64,000 bases of DNA from Marinobacter salexigens (lineage in GTDB: Bacteria > Pseudomonadota > Gammaproteobacteria > Pseudomonadales > Oleiphilaceae), in NCBI RefSeq assembly GCF_018860765.1, contig NZ_JAHKPV010000021.1, positions 551,845 through 615,844 on the forward strand. The letters run 5' to 3'. The position numbers were made by a program, and so were the translations under genes. Positions 56,552 through 64,000 of the stretch are shown here, in pieces; within the stretch, counting starts at the first letter, position 1, and every line of letters starts with the position of its first letter. Below the pieces are notes generated by a model. The model was given only the letters and a program-made list of their open reading frames with translations, made no database searches and was not told the DNA's origin.

Positions 56552-57310
56552 TTGCAGACTGATGGTAAACGCCTATCCCGGCTACTGGCACACACACTAC
56601 TGACAGCCCTTCTGGCGGCCACCCCGTTAGTGAGCTATGCCCAGCAAACGCCTGACAACTTTTACCGCGCCGAGTTCGTGATTCTAGAGCGTATTACTGA
56701 CCCCGACGCCGTGAACGAGCGCATGGTTACGCGCAAAGTAGAAGCGCCCGTAGATACAAGCGAGACCCTGTACCAAATTACCCGCGATGGCACCACAAAC
56801 TCCTCCTTGAAACTTGAAGGTCGCAATCAGCTCCATCTTGGATACGCAGCAAACCGGCTAGAAAACAGCGGCAACTACCGAGTGCTTATGGCCGCAGGCT
56901 GGTATCAAGCTTTCCCGCCGGATTACAAAGGCCAACCACTGCGTGTTGAAATAGGGGATTGGCTAGCTCAAGCAGGCCAGAGGGAAGTTGAAGGGCATAT
57001 CACCGTCGATAGGCAGCGCTATCTGCATGTTGCGGTTCACTTGAATCACTGGCAGGAAGGAAAAATTGCGCTTTCCCCTGTTGTCGCCAGCGGCGAACCC
57101 GCCAGCTTAACGCCCCCGGTAGCTGAATCAGGTACAGCAGGCACGGCTGATACCGCAGGTGCAGCACCAACTTTAAAGCCTGAAATACCACTGGAGCTAC
57201 TCACCTGGATCCGTGAAACCCGCCGGATGCGGAGCGAGGAAATTCACTTCCTCGACTCTCCCACCATCGGCGTTCTCGTGTTCTTCAAGAAGATTGCGGC
57301 AAAACCCTAA
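56552..57310 (+). CDS. csiV: CsiV family peptidoglycan-binding-like protein
   Basis: A 252-residue exported protein with an N-terminal signal peptide (LLTALLAATPLVSYAQQ). It has the CsiV family segments YRAEFVILERI, GYRVLMAAGW-like NYRVLMAAGWYQAF and EEIHFLDSPTIGVLVFF. In Vibrio, CsiV supports non-canonical D-amino-acid signalling and cell-wall tolerance; its general role is unclear. The start is the TTG at 56552 with GGAG 8 bases upstream. It follows mfd, as in pseudomonads and vibrios, and its 3' end overlaps the convergent MTIP gene by 26 bases. Confidence 0.85.
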   Translation: MQTDGKRLSRLLAHTLLTALLAATPLVSYAQQTPDNFYRAEFVILERITDPDAVNERMVTRKVEAPVDTSETLYQITRDGTTNSSLKLEGRNQLHLGYAANRLENSGNYRVLMAAGWYQAFPPDYKGQPLRVEIGDWLAQAGQREVEGHITVDRQRYLHVAVHLNHWQEGKIALSPVVASGEPASLTPPVAESGTAGTADTAGAAPTLKPEIPLELLTWIRETRRMRSEEIHFLDSPTIGVLVFFKKIAAKP

Positions 57311-58067
57311 GCGCTCCTAGCCCGGCCATCGAAACCTCAAGAATACGTCTTACACCAGACATACCTTGATCGATGGCCGCTTCTATTTCTTCCATGGTGA
57401 TAACGTGGTCTGACTTACCTGCTGCCCAGTTCACCACCAGCCCCAAGCATACATACCGCATACCCAACTCCGCAGCCAGAGCCGCCTCGGGCATGCCCGT
57501 CATACCGACCAGATCACACCCGTCTCTCTCCATGCGCCGTATTTCAGCTGCCGTTTCAAGCCTTGGCCCTTGAGTTGCGCCATAAACGCCAAACCCGGAA
57601 AAGGGTACATCATGGGCCGTTGCTGCTTGCATCAACACATCCCGGGCGGCCTGATCGTATGGCCAAGTGAAGTCTATGTGGGTCACTCGCTCCAGAGCCC
57701 CTTCGAAGAAGGTGCTTGCCCTCCCCCAGGTATAATCAATAATCTGATCGGGCACCACCACACGTGCTGGGCCCATCTCTGGATGTATACCGCCCACCGC
57801 ATTCACGCCAACGACCGTGCGCACACCTACATCATAGAGCGCTTGTATATTGGCCCGGTAATTCACTTCATGAGGTGGAATCCTGTGCGGATTGCCATGT
57901 CTGGAAAGGAACACAACCGACTGCCCATCAAGGTGGCCTTCGACCAACTCGGAGGAAGGCTCCCCCCAGAGAGTCTCCAGTGCTCGGGTTCCCGCGATTT
58001 TCAAGCCGGAAAGGGTTGTCAGGCCCGTGCCGCCAATAATGCCTATAGCACCGCTTAGATCAGACAT
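57285..58067 (-). CDS. S-methyl-5'-thioinosine phosphorylase
   Basis: A 260-residue purine-nucleoside phosphorylase family enzyme. GIIGGTGLT binds phosphate, FLSRHGNPHRIPPHEVNYRA and VGVNAVGGIH line the active site, and DLVGMTGMPEAALAAELGM carries the nucleobase contacts. The VNAVGGI variant in place of the SNAVGS of MTAP matches S-methyl-5'-thioinosine phosphorylases described from Pseudomonas. It phosphorolyses methylthioinosine made by deamination of methylthioadenosine. It overlaps the stop of the MscS gene by one base (TAATG), so the two are co-transcribed. MTAP activity cannot be excluded. Confidence 0.88.
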   Translation of the reverse strand: MSDLSGAIGIIGGTGLTTLSGLKIAGTRALETLWGEPSSELVEGHLDGQSVVFLSRHGNPHRIPPHEVNYRANIQALYDVGVRTVVGVNAVGGIHPEMGPARVVVPDQIIDYTWGRASTFFEGALERVTHIDFTWPYDQAARDVLMQAATAHDVPFSGFGVYGATQGPRLETAAEIRRMERDGCDLVGMTGMPEAALAAELGMRYVCLGLVVNWAAGKSDHVITMEEIEAAIDQGMSGVRRILEVSMAGLGALRVLPQSS

Positions 58068-59329
58068 TAATCGCCATCTCCTGCGTCCAGCGACTGCTCG
58101 CCTTCATCACCTGGCTGAGTGTCATGGCGACGACTGCGGTCTCGCTTACTAACACTTCCCTTATTTTGGGACGCACGAGGTCTACTCTGGGAGCCTCGGG
58201 CCTCATCATGCTCCTCGTCATCATCTTCAGCGCGGTTCTCGTCGCCAAAATGTATGGTTTGTGTCGGGAATGCCACTTCACCACCATGTCCCACGATAAC
58301 GTCGCTGATTTTTAGGAGCACATCCTGTTTCACTTCATGATACCTAACCCACTTAGTGGTTTTGGTAAAAGCGTAAACCATGATATCCAGTGACGAATGA
58401 TTAAACGCCAAAAAGTTAACAATTAGGGTTTGATCGCCATCGATGTCGTCATGCTCTTCGAGCATCGAGCGTATGTCTGCAACAATAGACTGCATTTGCG
58501 AAACATCTGCGTACCGGATGCCAATGGTCTCGTAGATGCGCCGATTCGTCATTCGCGAAGGGTTTTCTACCGCGATGGTTGTAAAGGTCGCGTTTGGCAC
58601 ATAGAGAGGGCGCTTATCAAATGTCCGAATCGTTGTAAGCCGCCATCCGATTTGCTCCACTGTGCCCTCAATGTTGCGGTCCGGTGAACGAATCCAATCG
58701 CCGACCTTGAACGGCCGGTCCAGATGAATAATAAAACCACCGAAAAAGTTCGCCAGTAGGTCCTTGGCGGCAAAGCCCACGGCAATACCACCTACACCAC
58801 CAAAGGCAAGCACACCAGAGAGGCTATAGCCCAATGATTGCAAGCTGATCAGCACGGCTGTAATGATCACAACCGCCCTTAAAAGCTTACTGATCGCATT
58901 TACAGTGGTGTAATCCATGGGCTTTTTCATTTTTACCGGAGAAACAAGAATGCCCTCCACTTCTTTGACCATTCTGAGCAAGGTCCAAACGAAGATAAAA
59001 ATGAAGCCGACTTTCAGCAATGTTCCATTAGCTTTGAAAATATCTGCAGACGAATAGTGATGAGCCACCTCAGCTGCCCAATAAATCCCTTGCAACCACA
59101 CAAAAGCAACAGCTGGAGCCCGGGTGGCATGCAGCAGAGCGTCGTCCCAGAGATTGGTGGTTTCCGCAAACTTGCGCTCTAGCGCACCGATGAGATGGCT
59201 GGTAATGTAGGCAACCATCGCCGTGCCGAGCACCAAGGCGAATACCACGATACTTACGCGCCATGCCTCGGACATCACACCGAAGTTCTCGATCCAGCCA
59301 TTAAGCGTGGACATCATTTCTCCGATCAT
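58067..59329 (-). CDS. Mechanosensitive ion channel of the MscS family
   Basis: A 420-residue protein with about five membrane helices in its first 190 residues (for example IVVFALVLGTAMVAYITSHL) and the MscS pore helix region LSGVLAFGGVGGIAVGFAAK. The beta domain follows (GFIIHLDRPFKVGDWIRSPD), with FDKRPLYVPNATFTTIAVEN. It opens under membrane tension to release solutes. The last ~60 residues are highly charged and low in complexity (EDDDEEHDEAR, DRSRRHD). GAGG 6 bases upstream supports the ATG at 59329. It is translationally coupled to the downstream phosphorylase gene, with no obvious functional link. Confidence 0.93.
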   Translation of the reverse strand: MIGEMMSTLNGWIENFGVMSEAWRVSIVVFALVLGTAMVAYITSHLIGALERKFAETTNLWDDALLHATRAPAVAFVWLQGIYWAAEVAHHYSSADIFKANGTLLKVGFIFIFVWTLLRMVKEVEGILVSPVKMKKPMDYTTVNAISKLLRAVVIITAVLISLQSLGYSLSGVLAFGGVGGIAVGFAAKDLLANFFGGFIIHLDRPFKVGDWIRSPDRNIEGTVEQIGWRLTTIRTFDKRPLYVPNATFTTIAVENPSRMTNRRIYETIGIRYADVSQMQSIVADIRSMLEEHDDIDGDQTLIVNFLAFNHSSLDIMVYAFTKTTKWVRYHEVKQDVLLKISDVIVGHGGEVAFPTQTIHFGDENRAEDDDEEHDEARGSQSRPRASQNKGSVSKRDRSRRHDTQPGDEGEQSLDAGDGD

Positions 59330-59361
59330 CGGAATCCTCTAGTCAATCTTATTAATTGATT

Positions 59362-59862
59362 TCAACGAATAGTAACCGGCATACCCGCGCAGACACAGTC
59401 GAATACTTCAATAACATCCGAATTGCGCATACGAATACAACCATGGGAAAGCGCAAGCCCCATGGGTTCGGTATCCGGAGTACCGTGTATATAGATAAAA
59501 CGGCGAAAGGTATCGACGCCAGAACCACGATTTTTGCCGGATTCCAGCCCACAAAGCCATAGAATACGGCTCAAGATCCAGTCTCGGTTAGGGTGATTGG
59601 TCGCCAGATCGGGAGAGTATACTTCGCCAGTAGGACGACGAGCTCGGAAAACCGTATTAGCTGGCAGCCCGGCGCCAATCATCGCACGTATGTAATGCCG
59701 GCCCCTGGGAGTACAGCCACTGCCGTCGCGCTCACCGGCGCCATTGAGACCCGTGGAAATGGCATAGCGCTCAATGACTCGACCCTTTTCGTCAAGCAGC
59801 GCAAGGCTCTGGTCATCCAGACTTACATCAATCGAACAAACTGTGCGGTTGTGATGGCTCAC
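59362..59862 (-). CDS. L,D-transpeptidase (YkuD) family protein
   Basis: A 166-residue protein that is essentially only a YkuD catalytic domain. The active-site motif reads YIHGTPDTEP and then SHGCIRMRN, containing the catalytic His and Cys. Such enzymes make L,D cross-links or attach lipoproteins in the cell wall, or hydrolyse them. No signal peptide or membrane helix is visible from the GTG start at 59862, and the protein begins with polar residues; either the start is elsewhere, it is exported another way, or it acts in the cytoplasm. It follows the psrA gene on the same strand by 55 bases. Confidence 0.88.
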   Translation of the reverse strand: MSHHNRTVCSIDVSLDDQSLALLDEKGRVIERYAISTGLNGAGERDGSGCTPRGRHYIRAMIGAGLPANTVFRARRPTGEVYSPDLATNHPNRDWILSRILWLCGLESGKNRGSGVDTFRRFIYIHGTPDTEPMGLALSHGCIRMRNSDVIEVFDCVCAGMPVTIR

Positions 59863-59871
59863 AAAGCTTAT

Positions 59872-59899
59872 GGCTCCCTCGCGGATTCAGAGGGAAGCC
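59872..59899 (-). terminator. Possible hairpin between psrA and the L,D-transpeptidase gene
   Basis: GGCTCCCTC (59872-59880) can pair with GAGGGAAGCC (59890-59899) with one bulge, forming a stem of nine pairs just after psrA stops. There is no proper U-run behind it, so termination is uncertain and it may only partly separate the two minus-strand genes. Confidence 0.3.
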
Positions 59900-59917
59900 T
59901 AACCGAGAGGGTGTCGC

Positions 59918-60595
59918 TCAGGCAACCGGGATATGGATGTCAGCGGGCGAAGCCAACAAGGTATCCTGAGCTTGCATCCCTGCCGCAAGGAAGGGCACCA
60001 AACGTGCCGCGATTTCCTGAACCGTGGTATCCACGCCCAACTTGTTACGCAGAATGTCTTGCAAGGCATCACTGCTGGACATGGTGAAAGCCGTAGCTCC
60101 CAACATAAACTGAATGCGCCAGTAACGGTCAACGGCAGAAAGCTGGGGCGTTGCTTCTTTCAATAGGCGCATAAAGCGTCCGAAAGGCTCACTGTATTCC
60201 TGCTCCAAAAATTTGCGCAAATGCCCCTGCGACTGGGTGTACGCAAGGCCAAGCAACCGCATGAAGATTGAAATACCTTTTTCGTTGCGCTGTGGCATGC
60301 GCACCGCACTTTCCGTGAGCGCCCAAAGGGTTTGGTTCAGCGTAGGAGGGCTGCCATCGCAGCGAGCTTCAAGCTCATCAAATGCGCTTTCAAGGGTGGC
60401 TGAGAAAGGCGTGAGAAAGCGGCCAAAAACGGCATGGATCAGTGCATTTTTAGAGCCAAAGTGGTAATTCACAGCAGCAAGGTTTACTTTAGCCTTGCTG
60501 GTAATCATGCGCAGAGAAGTCTCTGAAAAACCACGCTCAGCGAACAGTTCTTCTGCCGCGTCAAGAATTCGGTCAACAGTATCTGACTGGGCCAT
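59918..60595 (-). CDS. psrA: TetR/AcrR family regulator, PsrA-like
   Basis: A 225-residue TetR regulator closely resembling Pseudomonas PsrA: the start MAQSDTVDRILDAAEELFAE, the helix-turn-helix FSETSLRMITSKAKVNLAAV and NYHFGSKNALIHAVF, and the effector-domain signature SIFMRLLGLAYTQSQGHLRK. PsrA senses long-chain fatty acids and controls beta-oxidation genes and rpoS in pseudomonads. Two sites fitting the known PsrA motif lie within 50 bases upstream of the ATG, indicating autorepression. An unknown membrane-protein gene lies upstream on the same strand. Confidence 0.9.
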   Translation of the reverse strand: MAQSDTVDRILDAAEELFAERGFSETSLRMITSKAKVNLAAVNYHFGSKNALIHAVFGRFLTPFSATLESAFDELEARCDGSPPTLNQTLWALTESAVRMPQRNEKGISIFMRLLGLAYTQSQGHLRKFLEQEYSEPFGRFMRLLKEATPQLSAVDRYWRIQFMLGATAFTMSSSDALQDILRNKLGVDTTVQEIAARLVPFLAAGMQAQDTLLASPADIHIPVA

Positions 60596-60616
60596 TTTAT
60601 TTTCAGTGCCTCTAAC

Positions 60617-60643
60617 AAACGTCTGTTTGAAACATACGTTTGA
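60617..60643. promoter_or_regulatory. Two abutting PsrA-type operators upstream of psrA
   Basis: CAAACGTCTGTTTG (60617-60630) and GAAACATACGTTTG (60630-60643) each fit the published PsrA pattern C/G-AAAC-N4-GTTTG/C and share the central G. They lie 22 to 48 bases before the psrA ATG, over the expected promoter. PsrA in Pseudomonas represses its own gene through such sites. The side-by-side arrangement suggests cooperative binding of two dimers. Function is inference from motif and position. Confidence 0.8.
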
Positions 60644-60655
60644 AGCGCATTTATG

Positions 60656-61561
60656 TCAAGTTCTCTCCTCCGGCTCTGCCGCAACCGTTTGCCAACCTTG
60701 GTCAATAGCCTCCTGATTACCTTCGAAGAACGCTGCTTGCACCTTGCTATAGGCTTTTTCCGCTTCAAGCAAATAAATCAGATAAAGCCTTATATGCTCC
60801 CGGCGGGACAACGCCCCAGGCAGGGATTTCTGCTCCGACAAGCGCAAAAGGCTGCCGAACCGTGTACTTTTCAATGCAGGGTTGAAATCGGCCATGCGGG
60901 CGCATTGCCAGATCAACCCTTCTTTGCCCTCAAGATGTTCTGCGTGTTTTCTGGCATCACGCATTAAGCGCTGGCGTTTGAGCAGCAAATCCAGATAGGA
61001 AGGCGCAGAAGTATAAACACGGCGAACCACCGGCACACCTAATAGCAGAATAATCACAAAGGCACCAAAACCACCGCCAGCAATCCAGGCAGGCACAAAG
61101 CCTGTTAAACCACTGAGAAAAACGACAGCCGCTACAAGTGCGCTAAAAATCCACAAATCCCGGCTCCTGCGAGCCGCCGCAACACTGAAGTTATCCGGCC
61201 AGTCATTCATGGCTAGTAGCTCGAAGTCCATCAACAATACCCGGTCGCACTGACGCAACATCAACCTTAACTTGCGCTGGCGGGATTCCGCTTGTAAAGA
61301 CTCCGAGTGCTCGTACTCCTCCGCGCTTTCGTCTGATGCTTGTTCTGGCCCTCCGTTGCTATCCGGTGCATTTTCACCAGTACCGCCATCGCTATCTGTC
61401 GAGGATGCCGCTGGAGGTGCTGCTAAAGGAGCTTGTGGATCATTGTCGCTTGGTGCTTTTATAGCTTCCAAAGGCACAGGGTCGGCCGCGCGCCCGGGTC
61501 TTAAAACCGCCCCTTGAGCCGTTCCTGCTAATGCCTGTGCGGCACTCTGATTCTGAGCCAT
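60656..61561 (-). CDS. Hypothetical membrane protein
   Basis: I do not recognise this 301-residue protein. It begins with a low-complexity, Ala/Pro/Ser/Asp-rich segment of about 90 residues. Two closely spaced membrane helices lie near 135-185 (WIFSALVAAVVFLSGLTGF and GGGFGAFVIILLLGVPVV), with a basic loop between the first cytoplasmic region and the helices, then a helical C-terminal domain rich in Arg, Lys and Leu. A two-helix hairpin with cytoplasmic ends is the simplest topology. It lies directly upstream of psrA on the same strand, and divergent from the riboflavin synthase gene. Confidence 0.65.
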   Translation of the reverse strand: MAQNQSAAQALAGTAQGAVLRPGRAADPVPLEAIKAPSDNDPQAPLAAPPAASSTDSDGGTGENAPDSNGGPEQASDESAEEYEHSESLQAESRQRKLRLMLRQCDRVLLMDFELLAMNDWPDNFSVAAARRSRDLWIFSALVAAVVFLSGLTGFVPAWIAGGGFGAFVIILLLGVPVVRRVYTSAPSYLDLLLKRQRLMRDARKHAEHLEGKEGLIWQCARMADFNPALKSTRFGSLLRLSEQKSLPGALSRREHIRLYLIYLLEAEKAYSKVQAAFFEGNQEAIDQGWQTVAAEPEERT

Positions 61562-61751
61562 GAAAATTCATCCAAATCGGGAGAGAGCCTCTGATACGCA
61601 GGGACCCTGTGTAACAAGGGTATCGACAGCACTATCCAAATCTTGAGCCCGGTTTTCCCTGCATCGCCCAGCGTTCATGCTTGGCAACGGCAACCGCGCT
61701 CGTTATCCTTCCCTTCCGATGCCGCACTCCGCTCTCTAATGAGGTCTGCTT

Positions 61752-62372
61752 ATGTTCACAGGTATTGTTCAGGGTATTGCTGTTGTAGAAGAGGTTACGG
61801 CAGCTACCGGGCTATGTACCTTCGCGATTCGCTTGCCTGATGACAGCGCCGAGGGCGTTAGTATTGGTGCATCCGTGGCGATCAATGGCACCTGCCTGAC
61901 AGTTACCAAACAAACGGGCAATACGCTGCTTTTTGATGCCATGCAGGAAACACTTCGCCTCACAACACTGGGTGATTTGGAGCCGGGACACGCTGTTAAC
62001 TTTGAGAGGGCTGCAAGAATTGGCGATGAAATTGGCGGCCATCTTCTCTCGGGGCACATTCACACCACCGCAAAGGTGGTTGAGATATTGCGCCCCGAGA
62101 ACAATGTAACTATCTGGTTTGACGTTCCAGGTGAATGGGCTCGATATATCTTTCCGAAAGGCTATATTGCCATTAACGGCGCCAGCTTAACCATTGGCGA
62201 GGTAGAGGGCAGTCGGTTCAACGTTCACTTGATTCCTGAAACCTTGCGCGCCACAACCTTTGGAAAAATAGCTGAAGGCATGAAGGTCAACATTGAAATC
62301 GACAGCCAAACACAAACCATTGTGGACACCTTGGCGCGCTTGGGTTACGACCGCCCCACCACAGCACTATAA
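61752..62372 (+). CDS. ribE: Riboflavin synthase, alpha subunit
   Basis: A 206-residue enzyme with the tandem lumazine-binding repeats of the family. The N-terminal repeat starts MFTGIVQGIAVVEEV with SIGASVAINGTCLTV and GGHLLSGHIHTTAKV; the C-terminal repeat has GYIAINGASLTIGEVEG and FNVHLIPETLRATTFG. It dismutates two lumazines to riboflavin and a pyrimidine, the last step of riboflavin synthesis. GAGG 7 bases upstream supports the ATG. It stands alone, away from other rib genes, and no FMN riboswitch was seen in the 190 bases upstream. It converges on rlmG. Confidence 0.95.
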   Translation: MFTGIVQGIAVVEEVTAATGLCTFAIRLPDDSAEGVSIGASVAINGTCLTVTKQTGNTLLFDAMQETLRLTTLGDLEPGHAVNFERAARIGDEIGGHLLSGHIHTTAKVVEILRPENNVTIWFDVPGEWARYIFPKGYIAINGASLTIGEVEGSRFNVHLIPETLRATTFGKIAEGMKVNIEIDSQTQTIVDTLARLGYDRPTTAL

Positions 62373-62388
62373 GCTGGGCTAGCATTTG

Positions 62389-63549
62389 CTAGTGCCCAGC
62401 TTCAAAAACAACAAATTTCGGATTGGCATCCAACTGGCGGACCTGCGGGAAAAAGCGCTGCAGACTTTTGTGGTAACCCAAATGCCGATTCCCCACCATG
62501 ATCAGGCGGCCGGTATTCGATAAATTCTGAGCTGCCTGTTTAAACAGACGCAAAGCGATATGATCTCCCACCACGCCACCTTCGTGGAACGGTGGGTTTA
62601 GCAGAATACGCTCGAACGGACCCTCACCGTCGGCAATACCATCCGAATGCAGAAAAGCTGGCCGGGCTTCCGGGAAGGCAACGCCGGTATTGTGCCGGGC
62701 GCTTAAAACAGCCTGGCTGGACACGTCGCTGAAGGTCATTTCGATATCAGGCCGCTGCGCCAAAGCTCGCAGGCCGAGAACGCCGTTACCACAGGCGAGA
62801 TCCAATACACGCACCCCGGGGTGGCAAGATTCAAGCGCAGGCTTGAGATGAGGCAGCATCAGCCGCGTACCAATATCCAGCTTCTCCCGGGCGAACACCG
62901 CAGGCATAGCTTCAACACGCATACCCTCGGCCCCCAACTCATAGCCCTTCCAGACCCCCGGCCATACGTCCAACCTTGCCTCACCGCGGCCACAGGTTAT
63001 CAAACGCGCTTTCTTTACTGCCCTGCTTACTGCCTGAACGGTCACCGCTTCGGCAAACACATCCACGCTGCGATCTGGCAAATGTTTGATCATGCCCGCA
63101 GCCATTAGCGTTCCATTGGGTTTGAGTGCGCCATTGGCCCAGCGCAGCAGCCATGCTAAATAGTCGGTTTCGCGGGGCATTTTCAGCACGATCAGATCGT
63201 AAGTGCCAACCGGAGGATAAAGCCAGCTAAAGACCTGGTCTGGTATCGCATAATCGGGGTTTAAGGCCGCATTTTGAGCGAGCGCAGCACTAAGCTGGGC
63301 ACTGTCAGCCATTACCTCAGGAGCAAAAGCGGACAACCCCAGCGTCAACGCGCCATACTGATCATCAACCACCAAAACACGCGAGCCGGGCGCTTTAGTT
63401 AAATACTCGAAGGCTTCCTGTAGCAGCAATTCATCGGCAGCACTCCAAGCGCGAAGACTCGGATCCTTGGTGCCGGGTCGAGTCAGGGTCAGGCTACCAC
63501 CGGGATATTCCAGCACTGCGGTTGTCATATCAGGCATCCAGAGAAACAT
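62389..63549 (-). CDS. rlmG: 23S rRNA (guanine1835-N2)-methyltransferase RlmG
   Basis: A 386-residue protein with two methyltransferase-like domains. The first is degenerate; the second has VLDLACGNGVLGLRALA (SAM-binding motif I) and the RNA N2-guanine methylation motif LLNPPFHEGG. This arrangement matches RlmG. It methylates G1835 of 23S rRNA. Starts at 63549 (ATG, MFLWMPDM) or 63528 (ATG, MTTAVLEY) are both possible; neither has a strong ribosome site. It lies downstream of the related rsmC gene but with a 170-base gap containing terminator-like hairpins on the opposite strand. Confidence 0.92.
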   Translation of the reverse strand: MFLWMPDMTTAVLEYPGGSLTLTRPGTKDPSLRAWSAADELLLQEAFEYLTKAPGSRVLVVDDQYGALTLGLSAFAPEVMADSAQLSAALAQNAALNPDYAIPDQVFSWLYPPVGTYDLIVLKMPRETDYLAWLLRWANGALKPNGTLMAAGMIKHLPDRSVDVFAEAVTVQAVSRAVKKARLITCGRGEARLDVWPGVWKGYELGAEGMRVEAMPAVFAREKLDIGTRLMLPHLKPALESCHPGVRVLDLACGNGVLGLRALAQRPDIEMTFSDVSSQAVLSARHNTGVAFPEARPAFLHSDGIADGEGPFERILLNPPFHEGGVVGDHIALRLFKQAAQNLSNTGRLIMVGNRHLGYHKSLQRFFPQVRQLDANPKFVVFEAGH

Positions 63550-63626
63550 GCGTTAAAAAGATGCCATTTTAGGCTGATTACTCTAGAAAATAACCCTATT
63601 GTTCGTCCTGTTCACTATAAAGACGA

Positions 63627-63648
63627 CCTCTCGGAAGAGGGTTTTCTT
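63627..63648 (+). terminator. Terminator-like hairpin on the plus strand (first of two)
   Basis: CCTCT (63627-63631) and AGAGG (63636-63640) form a short stem with a CGGA loop, followed by GTTTTCTTT. It reads on the plus strand, although both flanking genes (rlmG and rsmC) are on the minus strand. Stem is short, so it is weak alone. Confidence 0.4.
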
Positions 63649-63695
63649 TAAATCCTTTTGCGGTTAGCTCCGTTTTTTCCGGATGCCAACCTTTT

Positions 63696-63720
63696 GCCCC
63701 TCTACCCCAGGGGCTTTTTT
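63696..63720 (+). terminator. Rho-independent terminator on the plus strand (second of two)
   Basis: GCCCCT (63696-63701) pairs with AGGGGC (63709-63714) around a 7-base loop, followed directly by six T residues (63715-63720): a convincing intrinsic terminator shape. No plus-strand protein gene ends before it; the nearest plus-strand gene ended at 62372. It may end a small RNA transcribed from the gap upstream of rlmG. Confidence 0.65.
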
Positions 63721-63722
63721 CG

Positions 63723-64000
63723 TTATTGGCCCCGAAAAGCTCGATAAACAGTGAAGCGCCCATCTTCGTGCAGGCGTTCAACCCGCCCGATATGGCGTTC
63801 GATCAAGGCCTCGTATGGTAGAAAACTGTTAGCCACCAACCGTAACTCTCCCCCCGGAAGCAAGTGCCGTTTCACATCCAGCAAGAACTGCTCGGTCATT
63901 GAAGTATCGGTTTTTATACCGCTGTGAAAAGGTGGGTTGCTGATAACAGCGGACCAATAGCCCTTGATTCCCGAGAGACCATCCGAAGCGAAAATGGAGC
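63723..64000 (-). CDS. rsmC: 16S rRNA (guanine1207-N2)-methyltransferase RsmC, C-terminal part (runs off right edge)
   Basis: The minus strand is open from base 64000 to a TAA at 63723-63725, about 92 codons, so only the C-terminal end is visible. Translation includes [20 protein letters not shown], the RNA N2-guanine methylation motif as in RsmC, then [20 protein letters not shown] and [19 protein letters not shown] at the end. RsmC methylates G1207 of 16S rRNA. It is paralogous to the neighbouring rlmG. The start lies outside the window. Confidence 0.88.
   Translation of the reverse strand, partial: SIFASDGLSGIKGYWSAVISNPPFHSGIKTDTSMTEQFLLDVKRHLLPGGELRLVANSFLPYEALIERHIGRVERLHEDGRFTVYRAFRGQ

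Noticed and set aside
61562..61751. FMN riboswitch upstream of riboflavin synthase.
   Set aside because: No conserved RFN-element segments could be found in the 190 bases; the gene probably has a plain promoter.
63596..63781. Minus-strand 61-codon reading frame between rsmC and rlmG.
   Set aside because: Overlaps the real rsmC 3' end in another frame, spans both terminator-like hairpins, and shows no protein-like pattern or ribosome site.

Overview
The window looks like chromosomal DNA of a marine gammaproteobacterium, most likely Marinobacter or a close relative. The evidence is gene content recognised by eye, not a search: a complete Na+-translocating NADH:quinone reductase operon with its maturation genes, the long pseudomonad-type GAPDH, a PsrA-type fatty-acid regulator, CsiV behind Mfd, SthA, and CLCA_X. 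No tRNA, rRNA, insertion sequence or CRISPR array was seen. No gene-free stretch exceeds about 300 bases; the two longest gaps (6216-6496 and 22322-22620) are described below.

Layout. 1-6215: 5' part of a fused indolepyruvate ferredoxin oxidoreductase (runs off the left edge) divergent from an Lrp/AsnC regulator, then an MFS and an EamA transporter, a LysR regulator and a hemerythrin-like protein. 6497-22321 (minus): a biofilm-adhesin island, tolC-ompA fusion > LapB-type ABC transporter > LapC-type membrane fusion protein > a 3459-residue LapA/BapA-like adhesin. Facing it, 22621-25822 (plus): an AraC-type response regulator and a seven-transmembrane hybrid histidine kinase. The gap between the two holds a terminator and a competing hairpin. 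25860-28128 (minus): a 5-methylcytosine methyltransferase overlapping a PD-(D/E)XK-like protein, probably a type II restriction-modification pair.

28259-36427: a catabolic/transport module. The minus-strand arm is hutG-like ureohydrolase > TAXI binding protein > DUF1850 > fused TRAP permease > IclR; the divergent plus arm is a second IclR > FAD-dependent amine/amino-acid oxidase > RidA. No hutH/U/I is present, so the substrate is open. 36496-42367: methyltransferase remnant, CLCA_X, dusA, transaldolase, TerB-like, type I-beta DAHP synthase and GDPD.

42380-52815 (minus): sthA, nqrM, apbE, nqrFEDCBA (transcribed nqrA to nqrM), then GAPDH with its own terminator. 52977-64000: mfd and csiV (plus), then MTIP, MscS, L,D-transpeptidase, psrA with two operator-like sites, and an unknown membrane protein (all minus), riboflavin synthase (plus), rlmG and the 3' end of rsmC (minus).

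The parts most worth a second look are the adhesin island with its TolC-OmpA fusion and attenuator-like leader, the ureohydrolase/TAXI-TRAP/oxidase/RidA module, the restriction-modification pair, and the PsrA operators.
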